From NCBI GenBank assembly GCA_947462335.1, contig OX381716.1:7512861-7576860 (forward strand): 64,000 bases of DNA. The letters are read 5' to 3'. Positions 45,901-58,028 of this stretch are shown in pieces. Each line of letters opens with the position of its first letter. The first letter of the stretch is position 1. The notes under the pieces were generated by a model. That model saw nothing but the letters and a program-made list of their open reading frames with translations, did not search any database and had not been told where the DNA came from. A program made the position numbers and the translations under genes. The DNA is from Harmothoe impar (Eukaryota; Annelida; Polychaeta; Phyllodocida; Polynoidae).

Positions 45901-48900
45901 GTCTGCTTCTCCTACTCACAATTATTTCTATTCACAAACTATAATCTAATAAGGAAGCTTTCTCAGTCATATATGGACATAGTAGCCCCATCCATTAGCT
46001 AGTAAAACAGAGGTTGCTGTCCAACTTTAGCACATTTAAATGTAATACAACGAAGTATATCATTGCCCAAACATTGTGCAATAACTCTTAATCATTTAGC
46101 TAGACAATGTTCACTTAGCTAGACAAAGTTCACCTTTATTAGTTCTCCTTGCATAATGAGTTTTTTGTGAAGGGTGTGAATCTCAACATACCCCATTACC
46201 ACATGATGTGTTATACAAGATGTCAATAGATACCTTTGCATATTTATGTTTCATCATAACCTTTTGTGAAACGTAGTTGAGAAACATCTCATCATATTTC
46301 AGATCCTACAGATGTTTATGGTGTGTGAATCTCTGATTATATAAATATCATAGCAGCGGGCCCAGGCTTCTTACAGTGAGTAAATTTATCTTTTAGGATT
46401 CACCCATTAAGAGCAGGGCCTGTAAAGTCTAATGGATTCTTTATTTTTAATCTCTAGTCTGAGCCATTCTCCTGCAATGTAAGGGCATCTCCTTTCAACC
46501 GGGGTCTGGAGTTTTTTTTTATTGGACTAATATAAGGATTATCTTAATGATGATATCACTTTTATGAAAAGCAAAAGCAATCCAGTCTCTCTGCAATAAC
46601 TTGCTCCATAGTCTGACTGCAGCTTACAGACACAATCACAGATTTAATGAAAGCAAAGTTATTTAATGCAAATATAATATGAAATATAAGTTATGTTGCT
46701 CATACTCTAAATGAAGAACTCCATTTAAGCAAATGTAAGTGCTGACATAATTATTATTATTTTTTGTGGGTCTTGTCTTTTCTTGTGTGTCTAGATTTGC
46801 CTCAGGATTGAAAAGATACTGTGCTGTAATATTTTTCAGGCAACAAAACTATTTAAACTTACAACGCCTCCATTGTCCCTGCAGCTGCTGTTGGCATGAT
46901 GTATTCATGCAGTGCAAGCGGCCTTACTGCATCACCCTGTCCATGTGGCTACAATAACCTATGTTACAGTCCATGAGTACATTTGACATTATTTTTCTTT
47001 TAACCGCCACTAAAGGTATGTATACTTTGGAAACAGGTCCGTGCTTTGAATTGTTATTGAGAGTTGCCTTCAGAACTAAATGCTGCTTTATGCACTTTTT
47101 TTTCCATGTGTCAGGTTTTTATTTAGTGCGGTAATGGTTGTTTGCGTTGTGTTCCACTTGATGAGGGTGTCAGAGAATGACAACCTAATGATGTTTCCTG
47201 GACAGAAACAAAACCACACTGAAACCACAATCCTTTTTTGGAACTTGATGGTGTTTCTTTTTGTGTTGTTCATCCAACAATTTGATAATTGAAACACATT
47301 GAATAACATTTCAAACTTACAAATCAGCATTACAGATGGGACATTGCCTGGATAGGTGCAATCTATAGTGTACAACTTCTTCCTACTCCACATAAACAGC
47401 ATCTATGTGTAGAATGAATTCTATCATCATTTAGCTAGTTGTAAATTAGCAATCACATACTAGCCTCCCCACTGCTATAATGATTCTGATGAATCATAAT
47501 ATCAACTAAAGGGATCCTTCCCATGCCCCTCCCCCTGCCTCTTTGGCCACATTCTGCTTCCTCTGTCAGTTCCCGCTGGCTGCCCATGATGAACACATAA
47601 CCCAGTTCTTGATGAAGATATGTATACCTCAGGCCTGTGTGTGTTTGGAGGGAGATGAGCGGAAGATTACTGCTGCATATCCCAGTGGGAGTCACTGTAG
47701 AGAATACATAAGTGATTTGGCATCTCTCGACATTTCTAGGTAAAAGAATATGACTTACTATACACTGACCCTTACACATATTTAAAAGATACAGGGTCAG
47801 GTTGCCTCCCACTCACAGAACCTCAAAGACCGTTATCTTACTAATCCCTGACAGGCCAGACCCCCGGAGCAGAGCAGTAATGGGATCCAGGGTAACAGCA
47901 GCATACATAAGGACAACAGAGATGTGGTAGAGAAGGATCCCTACTGGGAGAAGCGCTGCAGGTGTGTGGGCGTCTAGATGGTCTACTACTTGTATACCCA
48001 GGGATGCCTCTCATACATTTTGTATCATCATAAAAGTGGACAACTGTGTTTTTTCAAGGAACTTAGTCCAAATGACTATTACAATATTCATTAGATAGGA
48101 GGAGTATGCCCCAGTGTTTCAAGCATAGCTACAGGGAATGAATCATGCACTGCAAAGGTCATTCTAGAATTCAGTTTTGTTTTCTAATGCCAGAGGGTAT
48201 CTGACATTATTCTATAGTCTCATTGTAGGTGAGGCAATGTCTGTTTAAAGATAATCCTTTACCATCCGTAAAACAATGAGTTGGATAGTAGACGAAAAGG
48301 TTGAGCAAAGCAGGGTGAAGTTACTAGCATTCAGTTGTTTCAATTGCCGAAGCTTACAGTCCAATTCTCTAGGGGAATTGAATCAAAAGGCTGTGAGCCC
48401 AGTCAATGGCTACTGCTCGTAGTACAATTCAATGCAGCAAAATCCCTATTCAAGAAGCAATTCAGATATAGTAGATATGTAATAGAAGGTTATAGACCCT
48501 AAGGCATACACTATGATATAAACTAGCTCAACAATCATGACATTACTATTGTGCCTCAATTGTAGAGCTTTCAGACAATCTCAAATTGTCTTTCCCCAAG
48601 GGTACCATCACTATTTGGACCATCCAATTCTTCTATTCCTATCTAACACCCACATATGCACAATCAACTGGAAGCATTTCAGGGATTTGAATACATTTCA
48701 CTCATTATAAGATGTACCTGTACCCCTAGGTGTTTTCAATGTGGATGGCATCTTTCAAAAAATATTGGAGCAATTGGAGTTTTTCATTCAGCACTACTAC
48801 ATTACAATTCTGATCATTTTGCTAATCATTTTGGTCTGCCTGCCTTACTTCATTCCTATTCCTGTATCCCTACCTCTCTCCCTCTCTCTGTCTGCTTGAC

Positions 48901-49830
48901 CCCAGTCTCCCTGCCTCCCTGTCAATCAATCTCCCTAAGGATCTCTTTTTCCTTGCTTCCTTCTGTTTCCTCCACATGCCTCCTCGCCTTTCTGCACCTC
49001 CTGCACATTTCTCTCAATTTCTCCTGACTAACCGCAGTCCCCCGTGTCTCTACATCTTCCAATCTCCCTCTGCCTCAGACTACAAAGCCTCTACTTTCAT
49101 CCCCTCCTAAATCTGCACAGAGGGAGGTCCTACCTAGGAGGCTCACATCACTCATTATCAGGACCAAGCAGCACAGAACTAGACACATGTCAGTACAGCT
49201 CTGTCAGTTCTTGTGACACCAGGGAGATCCCACTCAGTGTCTTGTTATGAACCTCCTCAGGCTGCTCTTTGCAGCTTGGTCTTATATAGAGGGATTAACC
49301 ATAAAATAGCCATTGCATGAAATTTTCTTTCCCCAAAGAGATTCCTTATATTTCCTTAACTTAGATTGTTTCCTTGCACACATACTATTTATTGATGCAA
49401 CATGCAGACATTTAGCTGAATATATCTCAATCCCAGGTCATTGACCTTCATACTTTCAGTATACATGAAGGATTTTACAATACAATACTCTGCTGATACA
49501 ATCTGACAGTGTCCAACACACACACAGTTGACAACAGCTCAAGAGCCAGAGAAGATGGTATACCCTAAGTTTAAGGGGTTAAAGGGGTCATTTCCAACTG
49601 AAAAGAAACGTCGCAGAAAGTGATTTGTTTTTACCAATTTGTGCAGGACAACTTGACAGTTCATGATTTGATTATCCACTTTTTCCACTGGTAAGACAAT
49701 GCAGTTTAACCATGGTTATGTTTGTGTAGTGGTGGGCCAGTGTGGATTGAATTACAGGACCTTAGGTTGTGCATCTATGACCTTTGTGTGAAAAGAGAAG
49801 GAACAGTGAAGATTCAATCTGCTGTTACTG
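42976..49830. other. Host intergenic DNA
   Basis: No gene supported. A pyrimidine-rich block at 48,870-49,240 is related to 4,927-5,170 (shared GTCAGTTCT.GTG.CACCAGGGA). Short open frames (the longest about 123 codons) are low-complexity or lack any conserved motif. Confidence 0.5.
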
Positions 49831-49833
49831 CAG

Positions 49834-50665
49834 TTAAAGGTCAAAGCTCACATGACAAATCCAGTTGATTTCACAAAGGAATTGTAGTGAATAAGCTGAT
49901 TGTAGAGCAGTGGTCACTGCTGTTTGATCCAATCTAAAAAAACCCATCAGAATGACGATTCTGCTCAAAATGTTAATTTCAATTAAACCAAAGACCATTG
50001 TGTGTTGGATCGGACATCAGGAAGGGTCAGTAATAAAGATGATCGCAAGGCTCCAGGAAGCGCACCTATTTCTGTCACTCCCATCTCCTACCTTTGTCTC
50101 AGAAGACCCTCAGGTCATAAAGACTTTGAAGGAGGCTGCACACACTGAACGCAAAGTAGCCTATTTACACTACTTAGTATCTGTCTGGCAACTCTTTCAT
50201 ATAAATATAAATATGGCACAGTTTTTATCTTTTATCCTTTAACTTGACCTTTGAAGAGAAACTATATTCCATTTAGTTTAGTACATCAATTTACTATCAC
50301 CTAGTTCAACTGATAACCCTGTCACATTATCAACAAAATATAAAATATTTTTATCTGTGTTATTTTGATGAGTCTATGGACCATAATTAGTTTTGATGTA
50401 TCATTTTCCCCCAATAAACTACATTAGTTTTGGACAGGTTCATTAATGTCTAAATGAGCAACACAATGTCTAACACATGCTGCAGTGGGAGTGCTCCAAT
50501 CTGCAGTTTAATGTGACACAATTACCACTAACAAGTAAGCACCTTGTTGGCCCGGTAGAAGATTCTTAGAAGATTTTTATAGAAGGAAAGATGTCAGGTA
50601 GTGGAGGGTTAATGACACCCAGAATTAAAATTATCCACATTAAAACTGCATAATCCTGCTAACAT
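49834..50665. repeat. ~850-bp dispersed repeat, copy left of the Crypton
   Basis: Collinear with 54,015-54,879: GTTAAAGGTCA.AGCTCACAT, GACAAATCCAGTT, TCCTACCTTTGTCTCAGA, GCTGCACACACTGAA, GTAAGCACCTTGTTGGCCCG, ATTAAAACTGCATAAT. Partial relatives lie at about 38,340-38,480 and 60,400-60,660. Confidence 0.8.
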
Positions 50666-50912
50666 AATTACTTTATTTTAGGGTGAATAACTACTACTAA
50701 CTGACTTAACCAGAGGTAGCTGTATTGCACCCCCCCCGTTAAATAACCCTCGAGCCGTATTGCACGCCCTCGGGCCGAGCAGTCCCGAGGCCGTCCCGAC
50801 GACGGCCGAGTGACATCACATGACGTCTGACGTCACAAAATAAAGTAGTTCCGTCACAGCGTTCGTTCCAGTTGTTTGAAGAAGACGTGACTTACCTGAG
50901 GTCCGAGTGAAG
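50666..50912 (+). promoter_or_regulatory. 5' region of the Crypton-type gene
   Basis: GC-rich compared with its surroundings, with CCCTCGGGCCGAG and CCCGAGG repeats and GTATTGCAC twice. A CRE-like TGACGTCA lies at about 50,829 next to ATGACGTC. No TATA box. The unusual composition marks the likely left part of the inserted element. Confidence 0.5.
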
Positions 50913-53184
50913 ATGTGTCAGAAGGAGTTAAATCCCGAGGGAGGGACTGAGAAAGTCATTTCTTTCGAATATATTCCCGAGGGTGGTGAGGCCGAAGTTT
51001 TGGCAACCTTTGATTTGGAAGTGTTGATGGGTGAAATGTCTTTTGAAAGTCCGGCAGAAGTTGTTGACATGGACGTCGCCATGGACGTCACGGCGTCAAG
51101 TTCCTCTCCCTCGGGATCTGAAGATTGGAAAAAAGAGTTATTAGAACCCAAATTTGTGTTACAAAGCAGAGATGATCTCGAGGACTTTGTTCTATCAACA
51201 AGAAATGTCAATACGGTCCGGAAAACAAGCCAGGTAAACAAATTTTTCTAGAATCGAGGGCGATCCCGAGGGTGACTTGCAAAAAAAAAAGTGACTTGCA
51301 AAAAAAAAAAATTTTGTCGCCTTGGGAGAATTTATGAAGTAATCATGAAAAGGCTCAATCTAACATGAAATTAGTACTCGGTGGTTGTCAATGTTATTGT
51401 AAATTCTCCCAAGGGTGAGTGAGCTGGACATTTAAACTTTCATATTTCCCGAGGGTTGACTTGCTATTAAATTTGGTGGGCAGTTGGGAGAATATCAGTA
51501 TTTGATCGTATAGCAGTACATTAATACATTTTTATTATTTGTTTTCAGGTTGTAAAAGTGTTCCAGGAATGGCTGGCTAAGTTCTGCTTGGAGAAAAGGC
51601 GTATTGAGGAAATTGAAGCCGAGGAGCTAGACCAGTTCATATCGAACTACCTTTTGACCAAGAAACCTAACAAAGGCGGCCAGCACCAACCAGACACCCT
51701 GACAAGCATCCACAGGGCGATTCTGAGGTGATTATTAATTTTTTTTTATTTCTATTGAACGAGGGTATAAGAGTTGGGAGAATTTACATGTTTGATCTGA
51801 AGTGGGCGTGGCATTTCCAGTATTTGTATGTAAGTGGTTGAAATGTAGCCTAGTTGTAAACCTTGAATGTGTTATTAATTATTACTTTATGTATTTATTT
51901 ATTTTAAACAGACACCTGAAGAACTGCAAGTATGGTATAGATCCCATGAACGATGAACGATTTGCCATGTCCAGAGAGGTTTTGGCGAGCAGGAGAACTA
52001 AGCTGAAGGCAGAGGGGTATGGGAACCGACCCCTAAAGGCAGAAGGACTTGATGAGGAAGAGATTGAGAAACTGTGGGAAAAAGGAGCCCTCGGTTAGTA
52101 AAAAAATTATTTTGTTGTTATTTACTTGATAAAAAAAATGTTGAAAAATATTTTTAAAATTTCCCAATATTTTAAAATCGAAAAAAATTGTAAAAATGAA
52201 CCAAAATAATTTTTTTTACACCAATTTTAAATTTCTAAATTTCTCTTTTCAGGTGCTGGTGATCCTGAGACACTACAGCACACGATTTACTACTATCTGA
52301 CAATAGGCTTCGGCCTAAGAGGGTGTGACGAGTCTCGTCAGATGAAATGGGGGGACGTGGAATTAATTGAAGGAAAAGAAGACGTACCCTACTTGCAGTG
52401 GAGGGAGCGTTCAAGCAAAACACGACAGGGTGGTGAAGGAGGCCATGTTAGAGCATTTGATCCCAAAATCTATGGTAAACCTGGTAACACGAGATGTCCT
52501 GTAGCCTTCTACCAACGCTACGCTAGTAAGAGGCCAGACCATTGCTGCCAGCCTGAGTCACCATTTTACCTGACCGTGAAGCAGGGTACCACCCTGAATG
52601 ATGAGAGATGCTACATTAACTGTCCCATGGGGGTTAACAAGCTACGCAATATTGTAAAGAAGATGTGCAAGCAAGCTGGAATAGTAGGCCGTCACACCAA
52701 CCATTCCCTCAGGAAAACTGCGTGTCAAACCTTGATGGCTGCAAACGTTCCCCCCAACCTGGTCGCTCAACTGTCAGGACACAAGTGCCTCGCAAGTCTC
52801 AACAATTACAGCACTGCCAGCAAGCCCCAACAAAGGGAAATGTCTAACATATTGACAGGGCTGGCCAGTGCCGATGGGCTACCTACCTCTTCCATCCAGA
52901 ATCCTCCAACTGCAAGGGTTAATCCACAAATAGCCATGACATCTTCTCCGGCTTTGGTCCAGCCTGCTGCGTCAATGTCAATGGGGCCGTCAATGGGTGT
53001 CAGTCCGGCCGCAGGAAATCCTCAAAGCGTGCTTCAGTCTTTGGCAGCAAATACCGCTGGAATGTTCCATGGAGCGGTTGTCAACGGCCCAATATCTCTC
53101 ACATTTAACTACAATGTACACTCTTCCTCCCAGGCCAACGTAAATATGTCCCCCATTGTGCCTTCACAGAGTATTTCCGATTAG
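50913..53184 (+). CDS. Crypton-type tyrosine recombinase, four exons (537 aa)
   Basis: Exons 50913-51233, 51549-51727, 51912-52093 and 52253-53184. Every intron is GT-AG (CAG|GTAAAC, GAG|GTGATT, TCG|GTTAGT; acceptors TTTTCAG, TAAACAG, TTTTCAG), and the joined frame is 1,614 nt with no stop until TAG at 53182. Exon 1 is acidic. Exons 2-3 look like the helical N-terminal core-binding part (VFQEWLAKFC, LDQFISNYLL). Exon 4 has the catalytic set: Arg in GFGLRGCDE (52318), H-x-x-R in HTNHSLRKT (52702-52713), His in SGHKC (52780) and Tyr in NNYS (52807). This layout is that of Crypton recombinases and their domesticated relatives (the DUF3504/ZMYM-QRICH1 type). The tail is Ser/Pro/Gln-rich. It cuts and rejoins DNA through a phosphotyrosine. 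Active element or domesticated gene cannot be decided here. Confidence 0.85.
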
Positions 53185-53288
53185 AAAAATGGACACGCAC
53201 TAAAATCAACTTCGTATTTGCGCCATTGCATGTTGACCTCGTTCCCGCCCAATCGACGCGTCCCAAAGTTGCCCGGATGAGAATTTGA

Positions 53289-53294
53289 AATAAA
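53289..53294 (+). terminator. Poly(A) signal of the Crypton gene
   Basis: AATAAA about 105 bp after the stop codon, followed by T/G-rich sequence (TTGTTG...). Confidence 0.55.
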
Positions 53295-53840
53295 AATTGT
53301 TGTTTAACGTTGAAACTGCTGTTTACTTCTCCTTATAACTTGCACATATTAAAGAGAATAATATTCTACGTAGATTCTGATATATAGTGTATGAAATTTG
53401 AAAATAATACTTAACGGGCAAATAAAAACATTGAATACGAAATTAAAAACCATGCAGCTAACTGTCGAATGACCAAAAATATAGACCCGTCACGTCAATT
53501 TTTTTTAAATTTCCCCCCGTTTGATGAATTAAGGTGCTGTAAATGGCCAATACGGTATTAGTTTATTCATATTAGAGTTTCTAAACCTTAATTAACAGTA
53601 AGAACGGTTTAATTTACAAAACGCCATTTTGAATCAACGATAATTATTTGGAGCGGGTGGGTGCTTTTTCGTTGGACATACGGCTAACTGTCCGCGCATG
53701 AATATCAGCCTCAATCTGGAATGTAAACAAGACAAGATGGCGGCGCCCAGTCGAGAGGCCGATTTGAGACTTCTGTAGGCTAAAGTAAGGCGATTTTAAA
53801 TAAATAAGGCTTGTTTTCTTTCCCAAACCCTAAAATAAAT

Positions 53841-53992
53841 ACAAAGGAACACTCGTTTAAGTGCTCACGGTGGATTATTGCACTCGCAGGTCGTGCCCGC
53901 ATTGCACTCGGGCCTTCGGCCCATCGTGCAATACGGGCACGACCTGCTCATGCAATAATCCACCGTGATCACTTAAACTCGTGGACCTTTGT
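53841..53992. repeat. 152-bp foldback (hairpin) element
   Basis: Arms of about 73 bp begin ACAAAGG and end CCTTTGT, with GGTGGATTATTGCA / TGCAATAATCCACC and GCAGGTCGTGCCCG / CGGGCACGACCTGC. The centre is GGGCCTTCGGCCC. GC-rich core in AT-rich DNA. The words CGTATTGCACG and CTCGGGCC also occur near the left side of the Crypton (about 50,755-50,780), so this could be related to its right border. Confidence 0.8.
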
Positions 53993-54014
53993 CTATATAT
54001 ATAGGTGGTACACA

Positions 54015-54879
54015 ATCATATACTGCAATTAAAGGTCAGAGCTCACATAACAAATCCAGTTTATTTTACAAAGGAATAATGATGAATAAACTGATTGTGG
54101 AGTAGTGGTCATCGCTTGCTGATCCGATCAAAAACTGTTTACAATAAAACTTATGCTTACAATTTAAATTTAAATTAGAACCGAATACAGAAGAGACCCA
54201 TTGTGTGTTGGATCGGACTCCAGGATTCCAGGAAGAACAGCTATATCTGTCACTGCCTGTCTCCTACCTTTGTCTCAGACGACCCTCAGGTTGTAAAGGC
54301 TGGAGAGGGGGCTGCACACACTGAATACAAAGTACCTTATTCATACTGATTAGCAGCTGTAAAGATAGGAGCTATCTGTCAATTCTTTAATATAAATATA
54401 CATATTTATGTCACATTATCTCCTGTTTATCTTTCTTCAACTTGACATTTAAAGAGAGAATATATTCCATTTAGCATAGTGCATCAAATTTACTATCACT
54501 TAGTTCAAGTTATGACCCTGTCACATTATCAACAAGATCCAAGGCGTTTGTCTGTTATTTTGATGAGTCTATGGAGTATGATTAGTTTTGATGTCCCATT
54601 ATCTTCCAATAAACTACCTTAGTTGCGGACATGTTCATTAATGTTTTAATGAGCAACACAATGTCTGACACATGCTGCAGTGGGAAGTTTCCCTGTGCCT
54701 GGCAGTAGCTCCAATCAGCACTTTAATGTGACACAATTACCACTAACAAGTAAGCACCTTGTTGGCCCGGTAGAAGATTCTTAGAAGACTCTTAAAGAAG
54801 GATAGATGTCAGGCAGTGAAGGATTAATGACACCCAGAGGTAAAATTATTTACATTAAAACTGCATAATACTACTATGC
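54015..54879. repeat. ~850-bp dispersed repeat, copy right of the Crypton, with 17-bp flanking repeats
   Basis: Homologous to 49,834-50,665. It is flanked by identical TATATAGGTGGTACACA at 53998-54014 and 54880-54896, which looks like a target-site duplication of retroposon length. No reverse transcriptase or tRNA-like head is visible. Confidence 0.7.
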
Positions 54880-54896
54880 TATATAGGTGGTACACA

Positions 54897-56210
54897 TTAT
54901 CCTAAGAAAGCAAGTCCTCATTCTGAATCATTTTGAGATGGCTATAACCTTAATTGAGATAATAACTAAAAAGGCCACAATCTAACACATTTTTGGAGAT
55001 CTTTGGATGCTATATTAAGACATAGAGGATATACCAGCAAAGAAGCTGTCCTGAAAGACTTTGTTCTTTGTTCATGGTTATGTAAGACATGAGGAGCTAC
55101 CTCAACAGTCTCCATATACACATCTGATCTAAAATTCATCTGTGATAGAGAGTATCAGCATCACATACATCTGATAGCAGGACCACTGACATTGGCAATA
55201 CACCAATTATAACTTTACAGCTCATGGAATCTACCAGGAACCTCTATGGCATCTGTCAATATTAAAGGGAAATCCTTTAAAGGTTACCTATTCAATAAGC
55301 AGATTGTCCAACAGATTTCCTATCATTAGGTTAATATTATGCCTCAATAAACTATTAAACACTGTTTGGGTTTTGTTGATTTTGACAAATTAAGGTAAGT
55401 TCACAGTTCTTTCTATTTGCTTGAGAACATATTCACATCAGCAAGCAGTATGGAGGCAGAGTTCTTGGTTAATAAAATATATGAAGTAACAACTCAGTTC
55501 TATTTTCAATCTCAAAAGGCATAAGTTAAGTGTAAATGTAGATGTGTCTGTAGTGATTTCAGACGACCTTAGGGTGAGTGTAAATGTAGATGTGTCTGTA
55601 GTGGCTTCAGACCTCATTAGGGTGGGTGTCTGTACATGTAGATGTGTCTGCAGTGACTTCAGACCTCCTTAGGATGGATTTCTGTACATGTAGATGAGGG
55701 TCTCAGCTTCTCACCTTGCTCTGACCCAACACCAGGACAATGCATTGTACCATGGGTGGTGCATGCTTGATGAGACCAGGGCTGAATGGGTATTCCTTGT
55801 TTTGTCTTCTCACTTACTGTAGACTAATTCTTCTCAGCCATCAATTTACCTCTATTAGGTAAATACAAATTTGTTTAATACGTTTATATTATTTAGATCA
55901 AATGGAATTTTGGCATATCAAAGTAACTGACCGACATTAGTTGTAGTTAGTCATCAGGTGTATATGATATATTTTCATGTTTACAGTGTCACTTATAATT
56001 ACTGGATTATAGATATATAAAAGCTCATGTGAAGGACAGCATAACATAAGTCATTCTATATTTAGTAAAACATTCACGGAAGTTTTTTCTTGCTGCAAAC
56101 CTATGAAACTCTTACCAAAGGCATTATCCTCTTCCAGAAAATTCTTTCTTGTAAAACCCTTGAGTTTTGTGCATCATGCCTGGTGAGAGTGTTATGCTCA
56201 GCTGAGCAAA
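54897..56210. other. Host intergenic DNA with a 48-bp minisatellite
   Basis: No gene seen. At about 55,530-55,695 three to four units of a 48-bp repeat carry TGTAGATGTGTCTGTAGTG and TTCAGAC..CCTTAGG. Confidence 0.6.
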
Positions 56211-57234
56211 AAGCACTGCACGAGTTTTGGGTTTTACAATGTGTAAATACCAAGTAAAACGTTGTAAAGATCTTTGGGATTCTGTGCAAATATAGTCCTT
56301 GAGATTTACACCAATTTACCTGGCCTTTACATCGATTAATATTTACATGTATTTAATCCCTCTGCAATTTGCAAGTAAAAATGTTGTAAATATTATGTAA
56401 ATCTATGGACTGATTGTGATCAAAATTTACACCAATTTACCTGGACTTTACATCTGTTGATATTTACATTCATTTACACCTTGTGTAATTTGCACCCCTG
56501 TCACAGTAGGCGTCATTGTGGCCGGGCCAGGGCTGTTTCCAGACACCCCTGAAGGGACAGGGGCCTTACTAATCCCCCTCCCCCCGCCCCCCCCCCCCCA
56601 CACCTGTAGTGTAACGGTTGTGGCTGGGCGGGAGTAATCAGAGCGTGACAGCATGGGGGCGCCCACACCTCCACCAGTTAGGTTGCTATGACTACACAAT
56701 GCCGCACACCACCAGCTACTACAGAGCATGCTACAACCCCGGGCCCATTGACATTGTCTTTACCTCCCTGCAAGTAGCAGTAGAGGGTGACCTACATACA
56801 TATAAAACTACCCAATGAGAGCACCGTAGCAGTGGAAAGGGTGGAGGGGAATAGTTTTAAAAAGTGTGACCAGTACATCACCAGGCAGCAGCGAGACCAC
56901 ATGTATGTGTTGCTACAAAATGTACATGTATGGCTCAGGTATGTATAATATTGTCTGTTTATGAAAATGCATACTTAGAATGATTCTGAAAGCTATTACA
57001 AGTTTTGATTAAGGGATATCTATATAATATCCCCTTAATTATAAAATATATATTTGGAAATAATTATCTCTAGGTGGAATTCCTGTTGTGCTGTTTTGTA
57101 TTACATCCTTAACACCACGAAAAATCGATACCATGAATGCCATATGTGATGTATCAGTAAATCATGGGGCCCAAATCATGTATACTATTAACAATTTATA
57201 TAATGTCATTTTCTACTTGTCACAGAAGCAACCA

Positions 57235-57485
57235 GCCTTCAGCACCTGACCCCTGCCTCCAGTACTCAGCCCCTGGCTGGGCCCTGCATCTAGAATCCGG
57301 GCCCTGCCTCCAGCACCCGGCCCTGCCTCTAGAATCCGGCCCCTGACTCTAGAATCCGGCCCCTGCCTCCAGGACCCGGCCCCGGCCTCCAGAAGCCTGT
57401 CCTCGGCCTCCAGAAGCCTGTCCCCGGCCTCCAGGAGCCTCTCCCCGGCCTCCAGAAGCCTGTTCCCGGCCTCTACGAGCCTCTG
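57235..57485. repeat. GC-rich ~12-25-bp minisatellite inside the CACTA-like element
   Basis: Variants of CCTGCCTCCAG.ACCCGGCCC and GCCTCCAGAAGCCTGTCC. Reading frames across it are repeat artefacts. Confidence 0.85.
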
Positions 57486-57664
57486 CAGCCCTTGGATGCC
57501 CATAAACGCCCCCCCCCCCCCCCAAATGATGTTCAATTCGATGAAAATGAATAAAATGTTCCATTCATGGTTATATATCCATTCCCTGAAAGTGATGTAT
57601 CCCAAAATAGGGTTCTCAAGGGTTTTACAATGATCAATATTATTAAATTTATTTTGGGCTTTAC

Positions 57665-57850
57665 ACAATGTGTAAGGAGCAAATTACTCACATTTACAGG
57701 GTTTTGTTCAAGGTGTAATGATCGAAATTACTCATATTTACAGGGTTTTGTGCAAGGTGTAAAGATCAAAATTACTCATATTTACAGGGTTTTGTGCAAG
57801 GAGTAAAGATCGAAATTACTCACATTTACAGGCGCTTACACAAGGTGTAA
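57665..57850. repeat. ~45-bp minisatellite, about four copies
   Basis: Unit ATTACTCATATTTACAGGG then TTTTGTGCAAGGTGTAAAGA. It shares the GTGTAAA/TTTACA words of the element ends. Confidence 0.85.
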
Positions 57851-58028
57851 ATACAGCCATTACGAGCTTTGATCAGGGTAGTAAAGCCATGCAAAGATCA
57901 ATTTTGATCAGCTTTACATTTAAGGTAAATTTTGTTGTAAATGTATGTAATGGTCTGTAAAGGTCTGTAAAATCGGCCTTTACACTAAATGTAAAGTCAA
58001 TGTAAAGGGCACTGTTCGTGCAGTGAAG

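Larger units (their letters stand above)
56214..58025. mobile_element. 1.8-kb non-autonomous CACTA (EnSpm)-like element
   Basis: The ends are CACTGCACGA and TCGTGCAGTG, followed inward by TTTACA-rich imperfect repeats. A 3-bp AAG duplication (56211-56213, 58026-58028) and CACTG termini are typical of animal EnSpm/CACTA elements. The homologous place in the old duplication (about 35,776-35,795) lacks the insert and has one copy of the target, so the insertion is supported directly. The inside is non-coding: a C-rich tract (~56,575-56,600), a GC-rich minisatellite (~57,235-57,485) and a TTTACA-type 45-bp minisatellite (~57,665-57,850). No transposase. Confidence 0.8.

Noticed and set aside
47088..47402. 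104-codon minus-strand frame as a coding exon
   Set aside because: AT-rich, opposite an equally open plus-strand frame, no motif.
57213..57668. 151-codon minus-strand frame with repeated LLEAG units
   Set aside because: Translation of a GC-rich minisatellite inside a non-autonomous element.
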